Part shown: positions 44,591-52,743 of the stretch, one piece after another
Layout of the letters: every line of letters begins with the position of its first letter
Position numbering within the stretch: position 1 is the stretch's first letter
DNA from: CALCLY01 sp900552775
GTDB taxonomy: Bacteria; Bacillota; Clostridia; UMGS1883; UMGS1540
Direction: 5' to 3'
NCBI GenBank assembly: GCA_937966555.1
Contig: CALCLY010000005.1
Span: forward strand, 8,340 to 72,339
DNA length: 64,000 nucleotides
Made by a program: the position numbers and the translations under genes
Notes under the pieces: generated by a model
Databases searched by the model: none
Seen by the model: only the letters and a program-made list of their open reading frames with translations
What the model was told of the DNA's origin: nothing

Positions 44591-44956
44591 ATGAAAAAAA
44601 CATTCGGTATCATTTTCGGAATACTTTTAATCGCAGCCGGAGCGCTGTTTGCCATTGAAGCGTTCGGCATAGCAAATATTAATTTTTCGTTTGATGGCTG
44701 GTGGACGCTGTTTATTATCGTCCCGAGTATTTACGGCCTTATTACGAGCAAAGACAAGTCGGGCAATATTATATTTTTGGCTATCGGAATTTACCTGCTC
44801 CTTGCCGCACGCGGAATTATAGACTACGGCGCACTTTGGAAAATTATTGTTCCGCTTATCGTAATAGTGATGGGTGTAAAAATAATCGTTAAAACAATAA
44901 AGGGCGATACGGCAGCATCCGACAATGAAGAAAATTTAAGCGATAAAAAAAATTAA
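44591..44956 (+). CDS. LiaF-type transmembrane domain protein (DUF5668-like)
   Basis: 121 residues with four hydrophobic helices (about residues 5-25, 37-53, 60-78 and 84-103) and a charged tail (DTAASDNEENLSDKKN). GIIFGILLIAAGALFAIEAFGI and WTLFIIVPSIYGLI are typical of the LiaI/LiaF membrane region. LiaF-like proteins modulate envelope-stress signalling; this short version lacks the soluble LiaF domain. GGAG precedes the ATG. Monocistronic with its own promoter and terminator. Confidence 0.82.
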   Translation: MKKTFGIIFGILLIAAGALFAIEAFGIANINFSFDGWWTLFIIVPSIYGLITSKDKSGNIIFLAIGIYLLLAARGIIDYGALWKIIVPLIVIVMGVKIIVKTIKGDTAASDNEENLSDKKN

Positions 44957-44982
44957 AAAACGATTGATAAAACAGAAAAAAA

Positions 44983-45020
44983 CCGGGGATGTTTAAAATT
45001 TTTAAGCGTCCCCGGCTTTT
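44983..45020 (+). terminator. Terminator after the LiaF-TM-like gene
   Basis: CCGGGGA...TCCCCGG with an inner AT stem and following CTTTTCTT. Confidence 0.85.
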
Positions 45021-45100
45021 CTTGATATTACATAATGTCTACTTTAAGCGGATTGCAAATATGCGGTTTTTTATTTATACTATAATGCGGAGGTGGAAAA

Positions 45101-45297
45101 ATGGATCTTAACAAAAACTGTCTTCCCTTTTGCCAAAGCCGTGCGTTAAAGAGCACCGCATCGAAATATCCGAATTTTCCGCATTTTCCGCAAACGGCAG
45201 CGGAATCGTATTTGACTTTGCGGACAATCATCTGTTTACGTCCGAACTGCCGAAAACGGGATGTTTAAATAGTCGGTTGACTTTTTAACATCCCATT
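45101..45297 (+). pseudogene. Fragment of a TcmP/LCM-type methyltransferase gene
   Basis: An ATG at 45101 has an excellent ribosome site (GCGGAGGTGG) but its frame encodes low-complexity sequence. The +2 frame reads EHRIEISEFSAFSANGSGIV then FDFADNHLFTSE, which resembles the SAM-methyltransferase LCM/TcmP group. Only about 45 codons are left, and it ends in the type A repeat at 45258. Probably the decayed remains of a gene whose start signals survive. Confidence 0.4.
45258..45294. repeat. Dispersed hairpin repeat, type A, copy 2
   Basis: GGGATGTTTAAATAGTC, GGTT, GACTTTTTAACATCCC. Same loop and layout as 18519, but the outer stem is GGATGTT/AACATCC rather than GGCTGTTT-type, with pairing kept on both sides. 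Confidence 0.75.
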
Positions 45298-45323
45298 TTA
45301 CATTTATCAGCGTTTTATTAATC

Positions 45324-45752
45324 TTAATTTGCCGCCGTCTTTCCGAGCAGACTGCATTTTTCGAGAGCATCATCATCGGGGAAGTCGGCAGCTGTCAGAC
45401 CCTCGCCGTCTATAAGCTCGGCACCTGCGTTTTTAACGCGTTCTTCCCAGTTTCTCATCCACTCGCCGTCACCCCAGCCGTACGAACCGAAAAGAGCCAC
45501 TTTTTTGCCCGAAAGCTTGCCTTCAAGCGCTTCAAAAAATGGTTCGAACTCGCTCTCTTCCAATACTTCCGCTCCCATAGCCGGGCAGCCGAGAATAAGC
45601 GTATCAAATTCCGCCGCACTGTCCGCCGAAATATCCGAAACAGAATAAAGTGCCGCATCGGGATTTACGGATTTTGCCCCCTCCGCTATTGCGTTTGCCA
45701 TAGCCTCTGTGTTACCTGTTCCGCTCCAATAAATAATTGCTGTTTTATTCAT
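45324..45752 (-). CDS. Flavodoxin
   Basis: 142 residues from the ATG at 45752 (GAAGGAGG upstream). IIYWSGTGNTEAMANAIAEG is the FMN phosphate loop; LGCPAMGAEVLEE and FGSYGWGDGEWMRNWEERV flank the isoalloxazine. It is a low-potential electron carrier used by anaerobes, often under iron limitation. It follows the DUF3793 gene on the same strand after 71 bp, and both probably obey the palindromes at 46402-46451. Confidence 0.94.
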   Translation of the reverse strand: MNKTAIIYWSGTGNTEAMANAIAEGAKSVNPDAALYSVSDISADSAAEFDTLILGCPAMGAEVLEESEFEPFFEALEGKLSGKKVALFGSYGWGDGEWMRNWEERVKNAGAELIDGEGLTAADFPDDDALEKCSLLGKTAAN

Positions 45753-45823
45753 TATAAAACCTCCTTCAAAATAAAAATCTTTATATGCAAAATTATCGTT
45801 TTCATACAATAATTGTACAAACT

Positions 45824-46378
45824 TTATGCCGCGCAAAATATTTCCGCAAGGCTCTTCCCTTTCTCCGCAACATTTTTCACAAGCGCTTTGCGGCACTTTT
45901 TGAATCTCCCAAACATCTTTTCGGCTTCATCTGCATTATGATATACTTTCCACTCGCCAACCAGCAGACAGCCTTTGTCACGATGATTTATAAAGCCGTA
46001 TATATCACACAGAGGATACCCGAGAAACACCCCTATCTCATGCGGAAAACCGCTGCCGCGAAGCTTAGCCCTCAATACAGTCAGATATTCAGCAGCCGTC
46101 CCTTCTTCGGGATAACCGCACTGCTTCAGAAAATCCTTGTTGCAGCGCCTGCTTAAATGTCTCTCAAGTATATTTCTTCTGTACACAATCAAAAGCGCAC
46201 GCTTTTCACATTCACAAAGAATTTCTATGAAAATATCCTTGCGGTTTAACTCACCGTTAAGTTTTTCCAGTCCGGAATTTAAATTCGGAAACTGTTTTTT
46301 ACTGCACGATGCAATATTCGCAGGCTTAATTCCCGCAAGTGCCGGCGCACAATAATACGCAATCAGTCTTTCCAGCAT
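45824..46378 (-). CDS. DUF3793 family protein
   Basis: 184 residues. The N-terminal LIAYYCAPALAGIKPANI, the YRRNILERHLS stretch and HEIGVFLGYPLCDIYGFI are typical of DUF3793, a family often found beside flavodoxin and iron-uptake genes in Clostridia. Its biochemical role is unknown; a link to iron or electron transfer is inferred from context. CGGGAGGT precedes the ATG at 46378. Confidence 0.88.
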   Translation of the reverse strand: MLERLIAYYCAPALAGIKPANIASCSKKQFPNLNSGLEKLNGELNRKDIFIEILCECEKRALLIVYRRNILERHLSRRCNKDFLKQCGYPEEGTAAEYLTVLRAKLRGSGFPHEIGVFLGYPLCDIYGFINHRDKGCLLVGEWKVYHNADEAEKMFGRFKKCRKALVKNVAEKGKSLAEIFCAA

Positions 46379-46401
46379 AGCTGACCTCCCGTCTTATTCG
46401 A

Positions 46402-46451
46402 GTTAGTTTTATCTAACTGTAACTTTTAAAAATAAGTTAGCTGCAACTAAC
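46402..46451. promoter_or_regulatory. Two identical-layout palindromic operators (GTTAG-N6-CTAAC)
   Basis: GTTAG-TTTTAT-CTAAC at 46402-46417 and GTTAG-CTGCAA-CTAAC at 46436-46451, centres 34 bp apart. They sit just upstream of the DUF3793-flavodoxin unit and resemble DtxR/IdeR-type iron boxes in half-site sequence. Confidence 0.65.
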
Positions 46452-46597
46452 CTCGTTATTATGATAACACAAAAAAATAAAACTGTCAATATTTTTTGCA
46501 AAAAAACATTTGGCGCAATGCAATAAAAGTATTAGACATTTTCGGGAAAGTGTGATATATTATAGATATAAATAAAAATTCGAAAGGAGTTTTTATA

Positions 46598-46927
46598 ATG
46601 AAGAAAATCACACAAACCGCAGGACGTGACGCGCTTTCCGATTTTGCACCGGATTTTGCACACTTCAATGACGATATCCTCTTCGGCGAAAACTGGAATA
46701 ACGAAGATATAGACACAAAAACACGCTGCATTATAACGGTTGTATCTTTAATGTCGCAGGGAATAACGGATTCTTCTTTAAAATATCACCTTCAAAACGC
46801 AAAAAACAACGGTGTTTCTAAAAAAGAAATAGCCGCCATCGTCACCCACGTTGCATTTTATGCCGGCTGGCCGAAAGCCTGGGCGGTATTTAACATGGCA
46901 AAAGAAGTATGGGAAACCGAAGATTAA
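46598..46927 (+). CDS. Carboxymuconolactone decarboxylase (CMD) family protein
   Basis: 109 residues. The all-helical CMD/AhpD fold is suggested by TRCIITVVSLMSQG, the LKYHLQNAKNNGVSKKEIAA block and VTHVAFYAGWPKAW. The CxxC redox pair of AhpD is absent, so it belongs to the gamma-CMD-like branch. Ribosome site AAAGGAG. The next gene, a tautomerase, starts 13 bp later; both probably act on small organic molecules. Confidence 0.92.
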   Translation: MKKITQTAGRDALSDFAPDFAHFNDDILFGENWNNEDIDTKTRCIITVVSLMSQGITDSSLKYHLQNAKNNGVSKKEIAAIVTHVAFYAGWPKAWAVFNMAKEVWETED

Positions 46928-46940
46928 GGAGGAAACATTT

Positions 46941-47171
46941 ATGCCGTACATAGCAATCAAAGCATATCCGAAAGACGAAGCAATTAAAAAACGTGTTGCA
47001 GACAGAATCAATCAGGTATTTCTTGAAGAATGGGGCTGCTCTCCGGAAGCAATTTCAATTTCTATCGAAGAAGTATCTCCCGAAAAATGGACAGACGAAG
47101 TTGTTAAAAAAGAAATTGAACCTCAAAAAGACAAAATGATAATATTGGACGGTAAAAAGAATTACAAATAA
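46941..47171 (+). CDS. 4-oxalocrotonate tautomerase family protein
   Basis: 76 residues from the ATG at 46941 (GGAGGAAAC upstream). After Met removal the N-terminus is Pro, the catalytic base of this family: MPYIAIKAYP. KKRVADRINQVFLEEWG and SISIEEVSPEKW complete the beta-alpha-beta unit. These proteins work as oligomers on enol-keto substrates. In an operon with the CMD gene. Confidence 0.9.
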   Translation: MPYIAIKAYPKDEAIKKRVADRINQVFLEEWGCSPEAISISIEEVSPEKWTDEVVKKEIEPQKDKMIILDGKKNYK

Positions 47172-47252
47172 AAGGCTGATACGGACCCTCTTCTTTTCAC
47201 AACAAAAAATGCAGATATCAAATTATGAAACATTTTTGGTCAAATAAATGTA

Positions 47253-47281
47253 TTGTGGTAATCCGAATCTTTGTTTATAAT
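47253..47281 (+). promoter_or_regulatory. Promoter of the Gfo/Idh/MocA pair
   Basis: TTGTGG (47253-47258), 17-bp spacer, TATAAT (47276-47281). The leader carries AAGGAAGGGAG. Confidence 0.65.
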
Positions 47282-47312
47282 AGAATCAGATAAAGGAAGG
47301 GAGATTATAAAC

Positions 47313-48146
47313 ATGAAAAAGATCGGATTCATAGATTATTATCTTGACGAATGGCATGCAAACAACTATCCTGATATGATAAAAAAAGCATATCCGGGCG
47401 AATTTGAAGTCAGCTATGCTTTCGGTTTGATTGACAGCCCCAAGGGAGGCATGACGAATCGCTCCTGGGCAGAGAAAAACGGCATAACGCTGTGTGAAAG
47501 CATTGAAGAACTGGTTGAAAAAAGCGACTATCTTACAGTCCTTTCCCCCGATAACAGTGAGATGCATGAGGAGCTTTGCAAGATTCCGCTTAAGAGCGGC
47601 AAAAATACTTTTGTTGATAAAACTTTTGCTCCGACACGTGAGATTGCCGAAAGAATTTTTGACTATGCAGACAAAAACGGTACAAAATGCTATTCTTCAT
47701 CGGCAGTTCCTTTTGCCGATGAATACAAGAAAATGCCATCCGACATAAAACATATTACGAGCTTCGGAGGCGGCGTATATAATATTTATGCCGTGCATCA
47801 GATTGAACCGATTTTAGCTTTGACAGGCGGTAAAGTTGCCAAAATCATGTATCAGGGCGGTACAAACGTATTTAAATATGCCGTAGTTTTAGAGGACGGC
47901 AGAACAGCTGATCTCAACTTTTTAAATTGCGACATGCCTTTTTCAATGCATGTTCTGACAGATAAAAACAAGGTAAGCTATACGGAAATTCAATCCGACT
48001 TTTTCGGCAATGCAATACGTGCAATGCTTGACTTTTTCAAAACAGGTGAAATTCCCGTATCTCATGAAAGAACATTAAATACCATGTCAGCAATCGAGTG
48101 CCTTATAAAAGCGCATGAGAAACCGTTTACATGGATTGACGCCTGA
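47313..48146 (+). CDS. Gfo/Idh/MocA-family oxidoreductase, divergent
   Basis: 277 residues from the ATG at 47313. The N-terminal half resembles a Rossmann domain but lacks the classic GxGxxG: the first strand reads KIGFIDYYLDEWHANNYP. SDYLTVLSPDNSEMHEELC and NTFVDKTFAPTREIAERI match the cofactor-site region of Gfo/Idh/MocA proteins. HQIEPILALTGG carries the likely catalytic His. The missing loop suggests altered cofactor binding. It precedes a full-length family member by 87 bp. Confidence 0.82.
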   Translation: MKKIGFIDYYLDEWHANNYPDMIKKAYPGEFEVSYAFGLIDSPKGGMTNRSWAEKNGITLCESIEELVEKSDYLTVLSPDNSEMHEELCKIPLKSGKNTFVDKTFAPTREIAERIFDYADKNGTKCYSSSAVPFADEYKKMPSDIKHITSFGGGVYNIYAVHQIEPILALTGGKVAKIMYQGGTNVFKYAVVLEDGRTADLNFLNCDMPFSMHVLTDKNKVSYTEIQSDFFGNAIRAMLDFFKTGEIPVSHERTLNTMSAIECLIKAHEKPFTWIDA

Positions 48147-48233
48147 ATATTTTAAATTCCCTTATTATTAATCACTTCGCCTATAAAGGGAAAGACCAAA
48201 AAGCCGATGCGAAGCGGCGGAACGGAGATCATT

Positions 48234-49292
48234 ATGAGTATTAAAAAAGTTGCCGTTATAGGATGCGGAACAATAGCAAACAACTCGCATATACCGGCGT
48301 ATATGAAAAACGAAAAAGCGGAAATAAAATATTTCTGCGATATTATCCCGGAAAGAGCTGAAGCTGCCGTAGAAAAATACGGCTGCGGAAAAGCTGTTAC
48401 GGATTACAAAGAAGTATTGGCAGATCCCGAGATAGAAGCAATTTCCGTGTGCACGCCAAATAAAGTTCACAGCACAATTACAATTGACGCACTTAAAGCC
48501 GGCAAACACGTTCTCTGTGAAAAACCTGCAGACAGACTTTATAAGCAGGCACTCCTCATGCAGGAAGCACAGAAGAAATACGGAAAAGTTTTAAATATCG
48601 GCGTATGCAACAGATTTAACACCGGTGTAAACAAAATGAAAGAGCTTATAGACAGCGGCAGACTCGGAGAAATATATCAGGTTTATGTAAGCTTCCGTTC
48701 GCACCGCTCCATACCAGGACTCGGCGGCGCCTTTACAACAAAGGATATTGCCGGCGGCGGAGTTTTGATAGACTGGGGCGTACATTTCCTTGACATAGTT
48801 ATGTATTGCTGCGGTGACCCGAAAGCACTCACGGTATCAACCGAGACATTCTCAAAACTCGGCTCCCCCATTGACGGATATACATACGTTAATATGTGGG
48901 CAGGTCCTCCCGTAAAAGACGGTATTTTTGACGTTGAAGATGCTATAACCGGCATGGTAAGAACAACGGGACCCGTAATAACTTTAAACGGCGCCTGGGC
49001 ACAGAACATCGGCGAAGACGAAATGTTTATTGACTTTATCGGCACAAAAGCCGGCATACGTTTGCATTACGGCGAAGACTTTGTTCTTTACGGAACGGAA
49101 AACGGCATGCTTACGGAAACAAAATTTAAATATACCGTTAAAGATATGTATGAAAATGAGATAAATGCATTTTTGGATTGTATAGACAGCGGAGAAAAGC
49201 TTCCTTCAAACATTGATGTAAACATTCTTACATCTCAGCTTATGGACGCTATGTATCGCTCCGCCGAATCACACAGCGAAGTAAAACTTTAA
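48234..49292 (+). CDS. Gfo/Idh/MocA-family oxidoreductase
   Basis: 352 residues from the ATG at 48234 (ACGGAGATC upstream). AVIGCGTIANNSHIPAY is the NAD(P) loop; VCTPNKVHSTITIDAL and HVLCEKPADR hold the conserved Lys of the EKP motif; IDWGVHFLDIVMYCCG carries the catalytic DxxxH. It oxidises or reduces a sugar or cyclitol with NAD(P). It lies downstream of a divergent paralogue in the same operon and is followed by a strong terminator. Confidence 0.93.
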   Translation: MSIKKVAVIGCGTIANNSHIPAYMKNEKAEIKYFCDIIPERAEAAVEKYGCGKAVTDYKEVLADPEIEAISVCTPNKVHSTITIDALKAGKHVLCEKPADRLYKQALLMQEAQKKYGKVLNIGVCNRFNTGVNKMKELIDSGRLGEIYQVYVSFRSHRSIPGLGGAFTTKDIAGGGVLIDWGVHFLDIVMYCCGDPKALTVSTETFSKLGSPIDGYTYVNMWAGPPVKDGIFDVEDAITGMVRTTGPVITLNGAWAQNIGEDEMFIDFIGTKAGIRLHYGEDFVLYGTENGMLTETKFKYTVKDMYENEINAFLDCIDSGEKLPSNIDVNILTSQLMDAMYRSAESHSEVKL

Positions 49293-49315
49293 TTTACATC
49301 CGAAAACGAGCAATA

Positions 49316-49356
49316 GGGGTGCGGCAAAACAGAATCATTTTGCCGCACCCTTTTTT
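49316..49356 (+). terminator. Terminator after the Gfo/Idh/MocA operon
   Basis: AGGGGTGCGGCAAAA pairs with TTTTGCCGCACCCTT, then TTTTTC. Its stem is almost the same as that at 2811. Confidence 0.9.
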
Positions 49357-49544
49357 CTTTTGTTCCGGAGTTTTTTACATCCCCATTCATTACCAAACCC
49401 AAATAAATTTCTGGACTTTCAATAAAACATATGCTATAATACATGTAATTAATTAAATAATTTTTAAAAAAGGTATATTATACCGCAAAATCTGATTTTT
49501 TAACAAAATTTTTTTAAACTTTCCCCAAACAGGAAATGCATTTC

Positions 49545-49574
49545 GTGGTAGTTTAATCCTTGTGGTAGTATAAT
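49545..49574 (+). promoter_or_regulatory. -10 region with direct repeat before the XRE gene
   Basis: GTGGTAGTTTAAT (49545-49557) and GTGGTAGTATAAT (49562-49574) repeat with a 17-bp period; the second contains the TATAAT box and no good -35 is seen. Probable regulator-dependent or self-regulated promoter. The rest of 49357-49544 is AT-rich with nothing recognisable. Confidence 0.5.
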
Positions 49575-49591
49575 TTCACAAGGGTGATAAA

Positions 49592-49810
49592 ATGGCATTA
49601 GATACAAAACTAATCGGTAACAATATCAGAAAAATCCGTAAAAATGCAAAAATATCTCAGGAAGCTTTTGCGGAAAAAATTGAAGCTTCGGTACGTACGA
49701 TAAGCAATATTGAAAACGGAACAGTTCTTCCGAGTATCAATACTCTTTACAATATTGCTCAAAGTTTTGGTTGTTCTGTCGATTCTCTCATCACCGAACC
49801 CGATGACTGA
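49592..49810 (+). CDS. XRE-family HTH regulator
   Basis: 72 residues made of a single HTH_3 domain: IGNNIRKIRKNAKISQEAFA, ASVRTISNIENG and PSINTLYNIAQSFG. No sensor domain. AAGGGTG precedes the ATG. It stands alone at the left edge of the accessory island and may bind the direct repeat at its own promoter. Confidence 0.92.
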   Translation: MALDTKLIGNNIRKIRKNAKISQEAFAEKIEASVRTISNIENGTVLPSINTLYNIAQSFGCSVDSLITEPDD

Positions 49811-49890
49811 TAAATCGGCAGATCCGAACAGCATCACATGTACATTACCGAAATCCCATGTAATTACGGTTTAAGTTTTCTGAAATTGTT

Positions 49891-49936
49891 ATGGAAAAGG
49901 AGAACGCTTCTTTCGCGTTCTCCTTTTCCATTTTTA
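49891..49936. terminator. Strong hairpin after the XRE gene
   Basis: ATGGAAAAGGAGAACGC pairs with GCGTTCTCCTTTTCCAT around a 7-base loop, followed by TTTTT. Confidence 0.85.
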
Positions 49937-49964
49937 TAACAACAAGCAACTAAACAGTTACTTG

Positions 49965-49993
49965 TTGACAGTAGAATGAACTTATGGTAAAAT
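49965..49993 (+). promoter_or_regulatory. Promoter at the left end of the RHS island
   Basis: TTGACA (49965-49970), 17-bp spacer, TAAAAT (49988-49993). Confidence 0.75.
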
Positions 49994-50054
49994 TATGTCG
50001 AAAGAATTGTATGTCGCCAACAAAAACAAATTTTTGTTTTTTTGGAGGAATTTT

Positions 50055-50632
50055 ATGAACAAACACAAATCATTTGCAGCTGTCGGTGCTGTGCTGCTCC
50101 TTTCCGCCACAGTGGCATTAGGTGCACCGCAGCTTAGTTTGCGTATGCAGGAAAACAAACTCTAGCAGCTGTAAATGCATTTAAAGAAGCAAATTACATT
50201 CAAAATGACACTAAAGAAACAAAAGGAATCGTAGGAGCAACAACTTGGGCAATAATGGGTTTGAATTTTGACGTAATTGAATCAGCCGGAAAAACAACAT
50301 CAAATGTTACTATGAGCAAAGGTGTTTTAAGGGTAGATAGAAATATAATTAATTCTAATATTAAAAATACTTATTATGCTGCTCGTGCATTAAAAAGTGC
50401 ATATAAGACTGCGTTTGGAGAAGAATTTAATGTCTCAACTGATTCTGTTTATTGGGAACTAATTGGGCATATTTTCACAGACCAAGTTGCTGAACAAAAT
50501 GAGGGTGGAATTTTTGATCCACTATGGAAAAAAATACAGCGTTCAACTAAAATAATTGATATTGGGGATAATATTATAGTTAAAGATAATAACCGCTGGT
50601 TATGGGATTTGCTTGCTAAACAAAACAGATAA
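50055..50632 (+). pseudogene. Secreted protein of unknown function, frameshifted
   Basis: An ATG at 50055 with GGAGGAA encodes a signal peptide (MNKHKSFAAVGAVLLLSATV, then ALGAPQ) and stops at a TAG after 36 codons. From about 50143 another frame stays open to 50632 (FAYAGKQTLAAVNAFKEANY, later WELIGHIFTDQVAEQNEG). The longest ATG-started piece of it is 50255-50632 (125 aa). A small indel or recombination between 50130 and 50160 joined two frames. The mature part is helical and unassigned; the position suggests a toxin or immunity relative. Confidence 0.5.
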
Positions 50633-50656
50633 TCAATATTAAAATGGTGACTTATA

Positions 50657-51109
50657 ATGAAAACAATAATAAAATTTCTGCGATTAATACTAATACTAAT
50701 GTCATTGGGACTGTTTATTGAATACTGTTTAGTTACATCAGACGTCCCGCCCACAGTTACAAAAAGTAACGTCGTTAAATTTATGACAGCTTATATTATA
50801 TTCGGCGTAATTGCCGTTGCCGATTTTATCCTATGTTTAAAAATTCGGTACCGCGGCGGTTATTTGACACCGGCGGCAGAAATGTTCTTTCTGATCTTAT
50901 GGGTATTTTCATACAGCGGAGCAAATATTCATTTAGACAATATGTTAACAAATGATACTGATTGCAATATTATTACCATATTGATTGGCGGAATTTCGAC
51001 ATGCGTAATTCAATGTGTTTTATCAACAGTTAACATAATCAGTGCTTATGCCAAAAGAAAATCGAATTGCACAATGACAAAGAAAAGGATGAAAGATAAT
51101 GTGTTATGA
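50657..51109 (+). CDS. Four-helix membrane protein, candidate immunity protein
   Basis: 150 residues with four predicted membrane helices at about 5-26, 40-62, 75-90 and 103-127, and a basic tail (AYAKRKSNCTMTKKRMK). No family recognised. Its stop overlaps the start of the LRR gene by 11 bases, so the two are coupled. Small multi-pass membrane proteins are common among immunity genes in RHS/WapA islands; that role is inferred from context only. Confidence 0.72.
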   Translation: MKTIIKFLRLILILMSLGLFIEYCLVTSDVPPTVTKSNVVKFMTAYIIFGVIAVADFILCLKIRYRGGYLTPAAEMFFLILWVFSYSGANIHLDNMLTNDTDCNIITILIGGISTCVIQCVLSTVNIISAYAKRKSNCTMTKKRMKDNVL

Positions 51110-51965
51110 TTTTTACAGCAAAAAAGACAATTTCTATTTTTTAGACAGAGAAACATTTAAAGACATTATTCCCGAAAGCACAAGAATTGACGAATATGTA
51201 AGATACATAAACAACGAGAAAATCAAAGAATTAACCATTATGACACCATACTATACTGATGATAACATAGATTTTATACTTGACTGTCCTAATGTGGAAA
51301 TCGTCACTATCATGACATCAAGAGTTAAATCATTAGAGCCTCTATACAGTCTTCCAAAACTTAAAGAGCTTATTTTATCCGTATATAAATACGGCGCAGA
51401 TTTAGAGCAAATGAAAAAACTAAAATCAGTTTCATTATCATCAACCAAAAAAATTCTCGGTTTGAATAAATGTGCGTCATTGAAAAACCTCTATTTATAT
51501 TCATATTGTCCGGACGAAAAAGATTTGTCTTTGTTACAGGACTTGAAAACGCTCGAAAGAATCACTATTGTAAGGGGCAATATAACTTCGTTAAAAGGCT
51601 TGCCAGCAGATAATTTAAAATTTATAGAAATGTCTTACCTTCCAAAACTTGCGGATATAAGCGACGTTTCTTTGGCACAGAATTGTAATAGATTAGAACT
51701 TGCTAATTGCCCACACATTGAAGATTACACACCCATTGCTGAAATGAACAAGCTTTTTTGGCTTAGAATTTCGCGTTGTGCTCCTATTCCAAATTTAAAT
51801 TTTATAGAAAAGATGCCCTCTTTGAAAAATATGAGTTTTGTTGAAACAAATGTTATTGATGGAAATCTGTATCCGTGTGAGCGATTGGACTTTGCCGGGT
51901 TTGATAACAAACGTCATTATACGCACAGACGAATTCCATTTGCTGAAAATATCATACGAAAATAA
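51099..51965 (+). CDS. Leucine-rich-repeat protein, candidate immunity protein
   Basis: 288 residues without a signal peptide. Irregular LRRs of about 22 residues run from residue 45 to 260: VEIVTIMTSRVKSLEPLYSL, LKSVSLSSTKKILGLNKC, KLFWLRISRCAPIPNLNF. Cytoplasmic LRR proteins occur in polymorphic-toxin loci as immunity or adaptor proteins. The start is set by AAAGGATG and overlaps the previous gene. No toxin is immediately upstream now, so it looks like an orphan immunity gene. Confidence 0.8.
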   Translation: MCYDFYSKKDNFYFLDRETFKDIIPESTRIDEYVRYINNEKIKELTIMTPYYTDDNIDFILDCPNVEIVTIMTSRVKSLEPLYSLPKLKELILSVYKYGADLEQMKKLKSVSLSSTKKILGLNKCASLKNLYLYSYCPDEKDLSLLQDLKTLERITIVRGNITSLKGLPADNLKFIEMSYLPKLADISDVSLAQNCNRLELANCPHIEDYTPIAEMNKLFWLRISRCAPIPNLNFIEKMPSLKNMSFVETNVIDGNLYPCERLDFAGFDNKRHYTHRRIPFAENIIRK

Positions 51966-52040
51966 TTATAATTATGCGGAATACAAAAGACATTTGACCC
52001 TATTTTATTGGAGTATAACATTTTCAAAAGGATTATACAT

Positions 52041-52360
52041 ATGAAAAAAACATTATTTCATTCGCAGCAATATTTATTTTGCTAACAGGATGTGCAGGTG
52101 TTAATGATTGGTCGTATGAATTACCAAATGGTTATGAAGTTTGGAGAATTAATTCTAATGAAATAATTGTCAAATGTGTATCTGATACAACTAACAATGT
52201 AAACATTCCATCTTTTGTGAAGGAATTTTCATATGATGACAGATTCATATGTACAAGAAATGTACTGTCGATTAATGAAAATAATATATTTAATGAAATA
52301 TATTACATTTTAGACACAAAGGAAAAAGCAAACTATGCAAATTCAGTGACAGGACGGTGA
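52041..52360 (+). pseudogene. DUF3997-like lipoprotein, broken copy 1
   Basis: ATG at 52041 (AAAGGA upstream) starts in the wrong frame: it has seven A after the ATG, and eight would restore a lipoprotein signal (IISFAAIFILLTGC). The frame then reads DWSYELPNGYEVWRINSNEI, as in DUF3997. At 52329 the sequence jumps over 131 bp that are present in copy 2, at an AAAAGC repeat, and soon stops. Copies 1 and 2 share 104 of 105 bp (52225-52329 and 61722-61826). Confidence 0.65.
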
Positions 52361-52365
52361 TATTC

Positions 52366-52743
52366 ATGTATTGGATATTAAATTGCCTTCCGTTAATTGC
52401 GGAAGTAATAATAGATATCTATTACTTGCTAAATAAAACGCAAAGTTTCAATTCAACATTAACCACCATGATGTGGTTTTGGGTGTTAATTTTACGACAA
52501 ATTTATTTATTATGCATTAACATTTTTTATATTCATAGGCGTATTGTATCATACCAAAAAAGCATAGTAACTATGCTATGCGTAATAATAACAAGCGTTT
52601 TTTTAACTCTTTTATTGCATAAACTAGAATGGGGTGTTTTTATCGGTGATGTACCGGAAGGAATATACTTATTATTGGTTTGTATACCATCTGTAATTGT
52701 GATTATAGGCATTAGCATTTATTATTTTATAAAGAAAACATAA
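52366..52743 (+). CDS. Four-helix membrane protein following the DUF3997 remnant
   Basis: 125 residues from the ATG at 52366; the GTG at 52357 is also in frame. Four hydrophobic helices. The final part (LEWGVFIGDVPEGIYLLL, then VIVIIGISIYYFIKK) parallels the protein at 61990, which also follows a DUF3997 piece. So it is one half of a repeated two-gene module: lipoprotein plus four-helix membrane protein. Function unknown. Confidence 0.75.
   Translation: MYWILNCLPLIAEVIIDIYYLLNKTQSFNSTLTTMMWFWVLILRQIYLLCINIFYIHRRIVSYQKSIVTMLCVIITSVFLTLLLHKLEWGVFIGDVPEGIYLLLVCIPSVIVIIGISIYYFIKKT

Noticed and set aside
45028..45231. 67-codon minus-strand frame
   Set aside because: No ribosome site; antisense to the methyltransferase remnant.
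50255..50632. Independent 125-residue gene
   Set aside because: The frame is open well upstream of the ATG and no ribosome site precedes it; better explained as the rest of a frameshifted secreted protein.
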